Positions 25,341-43,744 of a stretch of 64,000 nt of DNA are shown here, piece after piece; the first letter of the stretch is position 1, and every line of letters starts with the position of its first letter. Location of the stretch: NCBI GenBank assembly GCA_900239685.1, contig OENT01000506.1, forward strand, positions 41,535-105,534, in the 5' to 3' direction. The DNA comes from Rotaria macrura (Eukaryota > Rotifera > Eurotatoria > Philodinida > Philodinidae). The notes beneath the pieces are model-generated. The model did no database searches, was not told the DNA's origin, and worked only from the letters and a program-made list of their open reading frames with translations. Position numbers and translations under genes: made by a program.

Positions 25341-28300
25341 ATGCATCAAGGAGTTGACGATGATGATGATCTTCGTTCATTATCTGATCGTATTTTACCG
25401 TTAACATCTACATCTTACACAAGTAATACATCTCCCCGTATTTATAATAATAATAATCGTACTCGTCAAGTGAAACCGCAAAAAAATCTATCGTTTGATA
25501 ATCAATCATATCATGAAGAAACATCATTACCGTTAACAGCAAGTACAGGTGATATTATACAAATGAGTGATGGTACAAGAAAGAAATATAATGGCTCATC
25601 TTGGCGTCGATTGTGTTCGAAAGCAAATTGTTCGTACTATACTCAATGTCAAGGTCTATGCAAACCACATTTAGCTGCATCAAAAAAACGTAAAGTACCA
25701 AAAATTGATATCGATCTATCAGTCATACAACAAATTTCAACTGAACAAGAACAGCCAAAAAAAGGTGATATTATTACTTTATCAAATGGTATCCGAAAGA
25801 AATATGATGGACGGCAATATAGACGTATTTGTAATCATCCCGATTGTACTTTAATTGTTCATGGAAGTCTTGAGTATCTGGATGGGTTTGTTGATATATT
25901 GATAATTGCATCATATGATTGAAACATTATTTTTATTTAGTTTTTGCACACATCATTATCAAGACAATCATGGCAAATCCAGTAGTCCTTTTTTAACATG
26001 TCCTGAATCTGAACAGCAACCTTTCGTTGAAAGTCCAACTTCAGTAAGACAATCAACGATATCATCATCACGTAAACGTCGTCGACTAAAATCTCCTTCG
26101 TCAGGCATTTATTCTCAATCATCAATGTTTGATGCAATAACGAAAAGTTCTATACCTAAACCTAATCGACGTTTATCAATAGCTGTCATACCGGCATCCG
26201 TTGATATTAATCATCCAAATAAAGGTGACATTATTGAAATGGAAAATGGTTCACGAAAGAAATTCGATGGCGTTGTTTGGCGTACGATTTGTTCAATACC
26301 GGGATGTTTGATAGCTGCACAACGAAATGAATTATGTCGAAAACATTTTATTAAACTTAATGGTAAACCGAATACAGCACCGACTATGGCTATGAATATT
26401 ATGGGATCAGCAGCACTTACTATTCCTAGAACAAACAGTACTTCATCGATTGATGAAAGAACAGGTCAGTCATCAATCAGACATATTATCTGTTGATACC
26501 GAAAATATTTTCACTAGACATGTATCGTTTTCTATGAGATAGATATTTAACATCTAGACACATATAAAAAAAAACAAAGAATCATTGTTATTTTCATCTT
26601 AGTCAATTAAGAATGTTCTATTCGATTCACTGGTGATTGTAAAAACTTAATCTCTATACAGAATCTACTATCTACAACCTTGATAAGTAAATTGACATAA
26701 GTGTAGCTTTCTGAATTTTCCTTGAAGAACAGTACTGTTACAATTTTTGACATTGTTCGTCGACTATTATTGTGATGAAAAAAAAAAGATTTATTATATC
26801 AAATATAACACTTAGAATTTAGTACTAACCATTTTATTGTATCTTCGTCTTGCATTCTTATGTTGTATTTTTTAATTAAATATAATTATACAATAGAATT
26901 AATTTAAGACTTTTGATTTCATAAGTTATTATCAAGTCAATGTAAATGAAATAAGTTCGGTAGGCAAAAAAAAAAAAACAAGATGATATATAAGATCTCT
27001 ATAATAAATGATTTCGTTATTCACTAGTTCATCATCACTGAGTGTAAACGATTATTCTTAAATGTTTAACCAGATCCATAATCGTGTCAAGAACGTTGCT
27101 TTTTTCTTTCTCCTATGCACAGTTTACATTAAATTTGTACTATGTAATTTGTGGTTCTATCGTAATGAAAAGATTATCTGTAGATAAAAGAAAATAAACA
27201 TCTGTTCGAGTTACAATTATTTTGATTTGTCTAATTTTATGTTGAGAATATTATTTATGATTCATGCATTATTTTATCTTTGACATGCCCGGCTGTTGTA
27301 CGAATCGTGCACAATAATGACGAGAATGCAACAGATTGGTAGACTCACGTTTATTTTCTCCTTCTTTAGATTCATACTTTGAAATTATTCCATCGTAGTC
27401 TGTTTGGATAGACTTTTACTTTTTCACAGTTACTTCTTCAAACTTGACTTTTATTTTCATAGGAAAAATATCGAAATGATAATATATTTAACATTAAAAT
27501 CGATAGTAAAGACTTGTTACAGAACAACTATGTGCACAACATCGAACAGTTCCATAGGTGTAGTTATATCGATATTGAATGGTAGAAACATTATTAACAT
27601 AAAAACTAATTTTCAAAGAAAAAGTATATTGAAGTGATGTCAATAATAGAGTGTTGACTTTTCGAGAACGAAAGATTTAATTATTCAATAAAATTCAGAG
27701 TATCAAGATAAAAACAATCATATCTGTTGAGTTTACATGTTTTGTAATCATTATTACATTTTCAGAATAGTTCAATCATTCGATTGTGTTAAGTGTTAAT
27801 AACATTGAATAGAAACAATCATAACTCGAAATCACAAAGATTTCTAGAATCTTTCACTGAACTGATGATTTTAAATAGAAACCATGCGTTAGAGAAGTTT
27901 CCTTTTAATTGTATTTTGATTGTTGAGTTTTACGTATAACAATATTCGTCGAGTATTTCTGACATAAATTTACATATTAATATTCGAATGAAAACAAGTT
28001 TAGGACTATTTTCTTCTTGAAAAAAAAAGAAACAATTTTCTAATATCATCAACAACAGAGAATCATTTTCATGATACTCGAGATACTTGCATTCATTTGA
28101 AGGCTTATCTTTGAAAAAATAATGAATCAATCAACGGTGATATTTTCGATGATTTCAAATTCAAGAATATTCTTTTCCACGAGGAACATTGTTCTATTTA
28201 TTCTAGAATTTCAAGATTTACAAAAGACAGATACCATTGCAAATATTAAAGAAGAATCTATAGATTATGATGATCATCAACAAGAAGAAACAAATATTGA

Positions 28301-29274
28301 TAATATATCGCATAGCTATATTGCTTCAGGTTAATATTCTTGCGTGAATCATTTTCTCATTATACATATATATTTACATATGTAATATCTAGATGATGAT
28401 GATGATGACGATGATGATGATGATACGCAAACTAAACAAGAACAAACATCACTTATGGATGAAGACAATTTAGGTGCACAAATCGATCATTCATTAATCA
28501 ACGCACTTTCAGCTAGTCGAGAAAAATTTCCTACAAGTACATATTATCTTGAAATGTCTCTATTTTCATTATTGAACTATGATATTATGATTTAGCTTAT
28601 TTAAAAAAATGGCTTCGAGAACATCGTAGTCATCCATATCCAAGTAATCAAGAAAAATTAGAATTAGCTAAACAATCATCTATAACCTATGATCAAGTAA
28701 CAACATGGTTTAATAATGCACGAGCTATATTACGACGTCGACAAGCAAAATTACAACATTCATATGATACAGTTGATGATGACAATCAGTATGACGAACA
28801 GTCATCATATGAAAATAAAAAGCGTTCGGAATCGTCGAGAGGTAAAAATCAAACAGCAAAAANATCAAGAATGAAAATATAGAACAACGATGTTAACTAT
28901 CGAATGTTTTAGGTCCTCGATCATTACCATTATTTAATGGCATATGTTGCCGTTCAATAGGTGTACAATGTAATCCTTCAACAGTAGATCAAACCACAAT
29001 AACATCGACAAAAATATCTGTGATGACCGATGACGAACTTACATCAGATCGTACGATAAGAATTTTAGCACCATCGAGTCGAGTATTAACAACGAATTAT
29101 CTTAAAAGAAATAGTAGTCATGAATTTTTATTAAATGGAATCAAAACAGAAGATGAAAACGAAACAGATCAACAAATTATTGTTACAAGTACTTGCCTTG
29201 ATGATGATCAAATGGTAATTATGATTTTTCGTTCTACTTGTCGAACTGTTCTACTAGCAATTGATCTATACTAG
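25341..29274 (+). CDS. three Cys3His motifs plus TALE homeodomain protein
   Basis: Probable sequence-specific transcription factor. Six exons join in phase: 25341-25873, 25941-26464, 28207-28329, 28393-28536, 28596-28841 and 28913-29274, giving about 643 residues. The N-terminal half carries three copies of a ~45-residue unit (residues about 70-112, 141-185 and 273-315). Each begins GDII, continues RKKYDG or a close variant, then W/YRR-x-C, and ends C-x4-C-x9/10-C-x2-H, which looks like a zinc site. The second copy is split by the first intron and is complete only after splicing. An 11-Asp run (about 394-404) follows. A TALE-class homeodomain (about 440-500) shows YLKKWLREH, the PYP three-residue-loop signature and WFNNARAILRRR. 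The long 1.74-kb intron 2 joins the halves by phase only, so two adjacent genes remain possible. The last exon may instead splice at 29215. The start is the first ATG in frame. Confidence 0.75.
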
Positions 29275-29949
29275 GAAAGTTTCATAAGCTCACAGCAAAG
29301 ATCTATGTAAAAAAACGAACAAAGTTCATTTACAGCTTTTCAATAATAATCAGTTCTTGCTAGATAGAGAAGAAATATGACTTTTTTTTATCGTTAAAAG
29401 ATAGTCATGTAGAATATTACGAGTTTATAAAAGAAGCGTAACGCTGTGACTTATCATACTCTTAGAATGATCAAATCTAGCTACAGTCGTCTCGGACTTC
29501 TAGAAAGATTTGATCGTTATGTAACGTAATGATAACATAAGGAACTTGTTTTTCTAGGACCGCGTATAAAACTAATTTTTTTTTTGAGAAAATATATCTT
29601 CAAATATAATGCAGACGGAACCAGTTTTGTAGAGCATCGTATAGGTTTTCAATTTATTTTTTCGAGACTCTTTTTGATCAGATAAAATATACAAAGAAAT
29701 AAACATAACACTAAGTTTTGTCGAGCAAATTTAAATCAGCTATCGTCCAAAGAAATATTTAATTTTCATGTATACTGATCACTGTCGTACATGTATTGTG
29801 GTATAAAAACTTTGCTCTGTAAGAAAAATTCAAAATCTTTTGCTTAGAAAAGCTTTGAACCATGATAGTTTACTTGTGAATATTTCTATTCGTTTCTACA
29901 CTGTTCAATCATCATGGCATTCTTTAAAATATCTCGTTAGAACCAACAT

Positions 29950-30160
29950 AGAGCACATGATCTCGATTGATTTGACATTGAATAATATTCATTCTTTAAT
30001 ATTACCAGCAGGAGATCATGACTGGAAGCATGTTCTCATAATGATGATAATCATTACATTAATCTTGGTTTCCGTGAATTGGACAACCTTGACATCACCC
30101 TACTCTTGACTGTATTACTGCAATGATATTGTTTATTGTGTTTAACATCTTGAGTAAGAT
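29950..30160 (+). pseudogene. possible ninjurin-like remnant, frameshifted
   Basis: One frame reads IDLTLNNIHSLI, then GDHDWKHVLIMMIIITLILV. After a frame change it continues LDNLDITLLLTVLLQ up to a stop. The order (leucine-rich amphipathic segment, short polar turn, hydrophobic helix, LNNL-like segment, second hydrophobic helix) recalls the C-terminal half of ninjurins. The match is by eye and weak. The frame break and lack of splice sites make a decayed copy the best reading. Confidence 0.25.
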
Positions 30161-31054
30161 CTTCAAGAGTTTATACGAAAGATATCTGAATTATTTGAGA
30201 GAAATCTAGAGCTTCCTAGATGGTGGCGGGCAAACTTCGTAGAACAATTCTCTAGTTTTAACATGATCTGAGAAGATGTTAAATAGAACACAATATCATT
30301 TCAATCATCATTCGTTACGTTAGTACTACAAGTATATTCAATATTTTATTTGTAATACATATAGAGATTACTGTTATTTATTTTTTCTCTCCTACGATTG
30401 AAATTCTAAAATCTCCAATTTATCATCAATTAACTTCAAATCAAAGCAATAAAAGATTTCCTTGTAACTACTAGAATCTTGTTTTTCGACAATATCATGT
30501 CTTATGTAACCAGTACTTTCTATCTATGTTTACCTTTGCATCAAGAAGAAAAAAAACTAGTGGACATTTTTCATTGGCAAATATTAAAAATTCTTATTAC
30601 AAAGAATATAAAAGATTTTTTTTTTAAGAAAAAAGAATTTTGCACGTTAATTGTTCAGTGAAGCATCGGAAAGAACATTACAAAAAGTATGAGATATTCT
30701 ATCTAAATAGAAGAACACATCCGAAACAATCTTGCCGATCAGTTCCTATTTAAACATCAATGACTTATGAAACTTGTCATTCATAAATTAAAGGAACTAA
30801 AAGCTATTACTTTAAGATTACAGATGTTTTTAGTAAATCTTTACCTACTCCCTTGTATGAAATAAAGGATCTTATGAAGAAAATCAATTTCTTTTGTATA
30901 CGTGTCAGCAAAGCGCGAAAAAAATAATTAAAAAAGTAGTGAAATATCATATTGACATTGATATTATTCCTGAAGATTACGACAAGTATATGATGAATAG
31001 TGAAGAGATGTTTGACGTCTGAATAATTTGATAACAAACTTTACAAATGAGACT

Positions 31055-31250
31055 CAGGGGAGGTGATACGACTGCTAAATCTCATCGTTGGATCCTATCG
31101 TGAAACTATCGGATCCGATAGGAAGCTGTCCGAAACCTGGATATTGGATTCCAACAAGAATTTCTCGGATGCTTTACTGACCGTGCCCCTGGTCGGGATA
31201 TCCATACCCTATAGCATCCGATTCGACAGCTTTATCTTTGACAATCATCT
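31055..31250. other. GC-richer patch with repeated GATCC/CGATAGG words
   Basis: This stretch is visibly less AT-rich than its surroundings. It contains GGATCCTATCG followed closely by CGGATCCGATAGG, an inverted pair. An open frame of 75 codons crosses it but resembles nothing I know. It could be a fragment of a mobile or foreign element. Confidence 0.4.
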
Positions 31251-33240
31251 ACACTTGCCAATATATCTATCTAAAGATCCTGAGGTTTGATAGAACAAGA
31301 TTTATTATCTTACTACAATCTTTTTCAATTAATCAAAAACTCACATAGCGTTTTGAGAAAAGGGACTCAGTCTACCGTTAGATAGACGCTACTAGTTTCT
31401 TTTGTTTGAAATCAAATTCAATTTTATGAATAAGTTCACTGTTATTGTAGTCTCGTACATTTAAGATAATATCTACTAGGATCTTAGTATAAATCTAATA
31501 AGATTAATGATTGATCGATAAGTTATGTGTCTAACTAGATTATCGATGGAATTCCGAGCATTATATTTTCATTTGATAAATTCTAATCCGATTAAAGTAA
31601 ATAATCTATTTATTACAAACATTGCTGAAAGTTGAATATAGCTACTAAGTTTGATATAACTATGCGAAAAAGAAAAGAAAATAACCAAATTAGGCAATTC
31701 TAAAAATATTTCTTATATTTAATTCACTGAGAAATTTTCTACATGATACGTGCATCTATTCCAATACTTGATATGAGTCAATAGAAACATTGAAAAAGGA
31801 AATTAGTTTTGTTCGTACTCTGAACTTATACGAATACGTATCATATCAATAAATCTAAAAGAGAACAATACTAACGTAAGAATTTCAAATTGATACATCC
31901 CGTATGAAGACGAAAGAGATAGTCTATGCACTATTTCAATATGAACAGAATCTCTCTAATTCAATTTAATTTTTTCCTAATTGATTTAATAATTAATTAG
32001 TTAAACTTTTAATTAGAAAAAAAAAGAATCTGTTTTTTCTTCTTATGATAAAATTTACTTTTCTCTTTCATTTAATATTATAAGAAAATTTGAACATATA
32101 ATAATGACGTAGTCGCTTTTAGCGATAAAAAAAAAAGTATTTTTCTCGTCATTCTAGAATCCTACCTAAAGTTTTAATTAGTTAAATATATTTTCTATCG
32201 ACTCTATATTTTAGATAAATTTTTGCTCTTATCTAAGAAACATTATTGTATCGAGGTTAATCAAACAATTCCGTTCAGTATAAAACAATCGGATTTTTCG
32301 TTTCTATTTTCTAAGAATCACGCAGATGCATTTGCAGTTTTAGTTCATCATGGAAGGAAAATCTTCCAGCTGATCTCTGTTATTTACGATGCGTTAAAGA
32401 CATTGATCTCAGGGCTTGTCGTTTCTAATCAAGTCTACGAACGTTTCACTAAGCTCATATGAAGCAAGAATAAAAAATAAAAACAACAAGTTGAAGTTGT
32501 CCTCATCTGTAGCTTTTACATTCAGATGAACACTTTTTGTTGCCTCTTAGTTTCTAATCAATGAATGAAAATAGCATAAGTGTTTGATCTTAGAACTGAC
32601 ATTGATGGATGTGTACGCTGTGCTCCAAAAATCGAACGATGCTTTGGACATCGTTTCCTTTCTATAATATTCTGATAGAAAATAAAGAAACATAATTATT
32701 AGAACCTCGAGATCTATCAGAATCATTAAGTAATCTTAACAGCTGTCGGAGAAGCCATCAAGATATTAGATAAAATATTGTTACACATATTCGGAGCCCA
32801 TCGATAGAGCTAGGTGTGGTTCACTTGTTGTTAACATGTAAATTAATTTTGTTTTCTTTTTTCTTTCATAAGAAATAGTGTAGCATTTATACGACATTCT
32901 TCGTTACACGGATATGTTAAACCGTTCGTTATTAATACTATTTCTTCTACATCTTCTGTATTTTTCATTGATAAAAACATGATCTAGACAAAAGGAAACG
33001 ATGACGTATAGAAAGAAGTAGAAATTCTTTTGCATAGTTATGACAAACTCTATTCATATTCGTTGACAGAACATAGATCAACAAGATCTTACTTTAGTAG
33101 AGTAACTACTTACCTATTCAATGTTTGAAGAAGAGAATAATGAAAATACTTTGCTCGACAACAAATAGAGTACGACTATTTATTTCTAACTAATAACAAC
33201 GATGTCATGTTTCATATATTAATTCTACAGGGATTACACT

Positions 33241-34086
33241 ATGAGTATTATTCATAAAGTTCAAACAGTTCATGCTTCGAAGGAAATGAAATTTGCTTGT
33301 GTATACATTAAGATTTTCTTTTGTTATTAAATAGGCTCATTTAAAAGAATTTTGTTCAAAATTTCAAATTGAATTATCTAATATTGTTGATGAAAATACG
33401 ACACATTTAATAACCGATGAAGAAGGTGAATCACTTGTATGTCCATTATCGAAAAAAGTTATTCAAGCTGTTGCACGTCACATGTATATTGTAACATATC
33501 GTTGGATAGATACGTGTTTAAAAGTCAATCGAATAGTCAATGAAAAATCTTTCGAAATTCAAGGTGATTTAACTCTATCACCCGATCATAATGGTTTGTT
33601 GAAATTCTTTTCATAACTTTTTATTGTTCCTTTATTTTTTTTTTTTGTAAAGGCATGCAACGAAGTCGTCAAAGTGTATTACCAGATAGTCTACCGAAAA
33701 ATGTATTACTTGAAAATTTTTCTATCATGTTAAAATGTAATGGTTGTCAAGAAATGATGAATAATGATGAATTAATTGAACTTGTTCAATTATCTGGTGC
33801 TAAGCATACAACAGATTCACATTTTTCACGTTTGCAAACAGGTATAACACGTATCGTTCTTTGTGAAAAAGAATATTTGATTAATCGTCGTGAAATGTAT
33901 GAAAAATGTATTCATGCTGGTATACATTTTCTTACGCCGGAATGGTAAAGAAAAACAAATTTTGAAAAAAATGAGATGAGAAAATAAAATTTAATTTGTT
34001 GTTCTTTTTTATTTTAATCTAGGTTTCTTGAATCACTTGTTCAGTATCGTATTCAACCATTTCAAGAATATCAAATAACACCTTAA
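33241..34086 (+). CDS. BRCA1-type tandem BRCT domain protein
   Basis: Predicted phosphopeptide-binding tandem BRCT module of the BRCA1/BARD1 class, linked in known members to the DNA-damage response. Four exons join in phase: 33241-33300, 33335-33593, 33653-33944 and 34023-34086, about 224 residues. The first repeat shows TTHLITDEEGE, then CPLSKKVIQAVA and the conserved Trp region TYRWIDTCLK. The linker HNGMQRSRQS matches BRCA1's NHQGPKRARES in position. The second repeat contains LIELVQLSGAK and ends with FLTPEWFLESLVQYRIQPF and the typical proline-containing C terminus. The first strand of repeat 1 is poorly matched, so exon 1 is uncertain. An acceptor-like site at 33229-33230 lies in frame upstream, so more exons may exist. 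No RING domain was found in the 4 kb upstream. It could be a BRCA1 C-terminal part with distant 5' exons or a free-standing BRCT protein. Confidence 0.8.
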
Positions 34087-37000
34087 GAAACAGAAACTGC
34101 GATAAATTTCTTCTTTTTCTTTTTTTTTTCTTCTTCTTTTACTTTTCTTTTTCTTTTTCTTTTTTTCTTTTGGTTTGTTGTCAGATTAAAAACACAACGC
34201 AATTCTTCTTGTATTCTCTTTAATGAAAAACAAAACAAATTATGACAATATAGAATTGTATATATATTTTTCCGATGAAAACAATCGAGCGTATTCCATT
34301 GAGCGAACAATTGAACGGAAGCGTGTACGACAGTTTATATCGAAATGCATTGACTGAACATTGTTTTTTTATATATATGTTATTTTTAAACTTTCAATAT
34401 TCAGGTTTTTAAATGAAAGAAAAAATAACTGCAAGCAAATGACCTATGATATAAAAGAAAAGTAAAGCACGTTCGAAACATGTAAGACGTTGGGTGAACT
34501 TTGAATGTTGGTAAATTTAGTTAGAAAGCTAATTGCGACTAGGAGAAGTCATGTATATATTAAATGATACGATTGATCTATGATATTTATTTTCTTGACT
34601 TTTTTGTGGCTTATGTTTGGTTGGACCTTCATTATTAAATATGACCTAAAAGGACGATTAAATTATAGAAGTAAATAATTGAATCCCGACCTTGCAGACT
34701 TGGCAGACATCTCAGCAACGAGTCATCGAAGATGTGACAGACACGTTTGATATACAATCACAGAGTATATATCATTAACATCTCATTATCCTATATGAAC
34801 TACTTTATTAGCTGTTGTGTTTCTTGTGATTTAAGTGAAAAGAATGTTGAAGAGATGTGCTACACGACCCTTGACTACATGCTGAGCACCATTAATGGGT
34901 ACGTCTTGTTTCCGCCTCCAACGTTTTGTTTGCAGTTTCAATAAAATGTAATACTGTGAATGCTTTATCACTTATAATCAAATAATTCATCAATAACTAT
35001 ATTTTTACAATTAGTTCAATAGTTCTCATTAGTTTAAATAAGTCTTAACCAAGACATCGAGCCAGTAGTATCACTCAATATTCTCACAGTACCTTCCGTC
35101 CTGGACTATGCTGTTCTTGTCATCATCATTCATCTGAATATCTACAGAAGATTTGGCATAGATATTTTTTTAATTTGTGTTGAAATCAAGTTTATGCATA
35201 ATAAATTGCCATTGTTTTTTGTTGGTTGATTTCTTTATTGTTATTGATGTTTTCCATTAATGCAAACCGATAGTATGTTGGCGATGACAAGTTCATTCAT
35301 TATGGATAGAACTGAAATATCTGACATTAATATTAAAGAAAAACCTTAATCGAATTGATACCCGAAGAACTCATCATAATTGAAATTGATAATAGGCAAA
35401 ATCTTCGAATGTTCGTCACACATATGTTTGTTGTTGTTGTTGTTGATGATGATGATGGAGTTCAATGATACTGTTTGAACTTGTGTATTGATTACGATCG
35501 AAATTCTTCTACTACATCTATTCTTACACAAGTGTTGTGCATTTGCTTATGACATAGAAGAGAAAAGAAATCGTTGGTGTTATGTGCAAGTAAATATGAT
35601 TCATAGAACATTTCTTGTTAAATAAACGCCTGTCCTTGAAATAAAACAAAACTAAAATTGGACAAGAATGCATCAGTAACAATGTCATATTTTATTGCAC
35701 CTGGCTATGTGTCTTTACTGAAAAATATTTTCGTACTTGGTCATCTTGAATCAATCAAAATAAGATTTATTTGAAGTAAACAAAAAAAAAAAGAATTGAA
35801 TATCATCGACTGTTCGTATATGATCATGGATAGAATTTATTGTGTGTATGTTTTATTTTTAAATTCAATAAAAAAAAAAGAATTTATTACATATTCATTT
35901 TTATGATGAAATCTAAAAATTAAAATTTTAAGAAGAAACCTAAGTCTAATCTGTTCTTGGTCTTAAGAACAAGAACTATTGAAAAGTACGATGAAACAAG
36001 ATCTTTGTTATATTGAAATTTTTGAAACAATGTAACCCGTAAACGTTTTTTTTTGTTTGATATGTTGAATTACATTGTATAATATTCATCGACGACGTTG
36101 ACATTTTGTGAAAATCGTCTGTCAAATAAATTAAACAGAACAATATATGATTAATTCATATGTTTTTATCTTTCGTCTGTTTCCTGTTTTATTCAACATG
36201 TATTATGAAGACGAGTTCACCTGCCATAGTCCCTAGTTACATGTAGATCTTGCATTCATGTTCATTATCAGCAGTAGAGTAAAAATTAAATATGTTGATT
36301 CGTAAGTTTTAATTCTTTTTCTTTCTTCTTCATCGTATGCAGATAACATTCATGTCAAGAAATGACATTGTAATTATGCAGACAAATTCATTTGCGTTAT
36401 CGTTTCCGGATGAGAGAACTGCGCTGTTCAGTTCTTTGAAAACATTTACACGTATGAACACTCTAGGCCCTTTTTTTTGCTTCTCGGTTGTTTTCAGCTT
36501 ATATCTGTCCTTTGAAGCTTTTTATTATTTTTCATCTTTCTTTTGTTTAGTTCGGGAATATAATGCTGTTGTTAGTGTGTGCTTGCGTGCGTACATACGC
36601 ACGTATACTGAGTAAAAAAAAAAGAAAAAGAGAAATCAACACAGATAGTCGGAGATGCAAGAGACAAGGAGAGAGGACAAAGAGAGAGAGAGAGAGAGAG
36701 CGAAAAAAAAAGAAAAACTGAAGAAAAAAAGAACATAACAAAAAATAATATATTGACCTCATTCTTCTCCTTCTTGTCTAGTACTCCTAGTGCTGTATAA
36801 ACAAACTTTACAGCCTTGTATTCGATAGATCTGTTGTACTTCCCAACAAAATTGCATCTTGAAAGAAATTTAATATCGAACAAAAAAACAACTATACGAC
36901 ATTAGTCTGAAAAGGCTTTTAAGAAAAAAAGGGGTAAGTTATTCTGTGTTTTTCTTTCTTATTGTCTATTGTCTCAAAGCAAGAAAAAACAATAAAAAGA

Positions 37001-38401
37001 AAGTTGAACTTGAGCTTTCTGCTTTCTTTTCAGTAAGTCATCAGAAAAATTATTCTATCAGCTCAAGGATACTAAACATTAAATGAGAAAAGAAAAAAAT
37101 TACGAAGAGAAAATAAATACACGTTGCATATCCAACATAGCATGGGAAATATAATAGATATATAAGACATATCTTCATGATCAGGACTGACAACATATCA
37201 ATCATTATGTTTTAATTGTTATTATTCGTACATGATGGCAAGAAGATTCTTCGTGTGATTTTTATCTAGTAAAATTTTATTTCGTTCAATTTACTAGCAG
37301 AAATATTTTACTCTTTCGTTAAGCCTCGAATGAACAGCGATAAATATGTTTTTCATTCTTGACTGGTATGCCTCTTCAGTCAAGTACTTTTTTTCTTTGA
37401 ATATGTTTCTTACGTTTCAACACATGTTGTTAAATGTTTTTTCACCCTTCGAGTCCAGTCAGACTGTTCGCGTAAGCCTTTTTCTGTTGATGACTGCAAT
37501 GTCGGCATACATTCAACAAGTGAATGTAACAGAATATCATCAGTTTACCATGTTTACTTGATCGGATTTTGTTTTTCTTTCATGTTTAATGAAATATCGT
37601 ATTACACGAGTCATGCTTTAGTCCTCGAGCTAATGTTAACTAAAAGAAGGGGGTTGAGTCTTTTAATTTTTTAAAAAAGGAAACGTCATGGAGAATAATA
37701 TCTAATGATTCTCTTCGTTTGAATGAATGAAAAATTCTTGTTAAAAAAGAAGAAGGGAGAAGAAAAAACGAGAAATCAAACGAATAAAGGTCTGGCCATA
37801 TGTTGTTTACTTAAAACGGCATTCTCATTCTCTGCTTAGTCACTTTACGCATATGAATTAAATTACTGAGAAGCCAAATAAATTAATGTTTAATTATATA
37901 GATGTGTAGGTGTGTCTTACTAACAAACATCTCTTAATGCGACATTTGATGCTCTTTTCATTTCATTTTTCTGTCCATATTGCGTTGCTATCGTTGTCCT
38001 ACGACAATCATGCAAAAACTGAGAAAACATTTGATGGATTGCTCTCATTTAAACCACATTAAAATAAGAAAGGAAAAGGCTACCCTCGTTTTCTTTTCTT
38101 TTAGATTTCTTTTTTTTTCTTCTTCTCCCCGATCTGCTGCCTTTTCACGCATAGAGCAGATGCACGTACACTTGAAAAATTTTATGTGCACACTAACATG
38201 CACACATGTCCTTTCCATATGACAAAAGTAACTGTATTTTTTTCACTTGCTCTTTTTTTCTTCAACTCAAGTTACTATTTTTTTTTGTTCACAAACTTTC
38301 GACAGTTCGCCATAATTAAACGATAGAAAAGCATCGTCGTGACATTGCATGCGTCTGTTTCATACAGTTCACTACGTACTTTTTTTCTTTGTCTACTTTA
38401 G
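34087..38401. other. gene-free stretch upstream of the SIK kinase
   Basis: No exon was supported. There is a long polypyrimidine tract at about 34108-34171 directly after the BRCT stop, a GA repeat at 36681-36700 and several T- and A-runs. The kinase start codon is preceded immediately by a TTTAG acceptor-like site. A 5' UTR exon further left, or trans-splicing, is therefore likely. Confidence 0.55.
36681..36700. repeat. GA dinucleotide microsatellite
   Basis: Ten consecutive AG units in a purine-rich tract upstream of the kinase gene. Confidence 0.8.

Positions 38402-43744
<5,343 letters not shown>

Larger units (their letters stand above)
29275..33240. other. gene-poor stretch between homeobox and BRCT genes
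   Basis: No intact gene was recognised. A possible membrane-protein remnant (29950-30160) and a GC-richer patch (about 31055-31250) are listed separately. An open frame at 32223-32462 has no recognised motif. If the BRCT gene has further 5' exons they should lie here, but I could not find them. Confidence 0.5.

Noticed and set aside
32223..32462. 79-codon frame upstream of the BRCT gene
   Set aside because: I tested it as a missing 5' BRCA1 exon. It shows no RING or BRCT motif.
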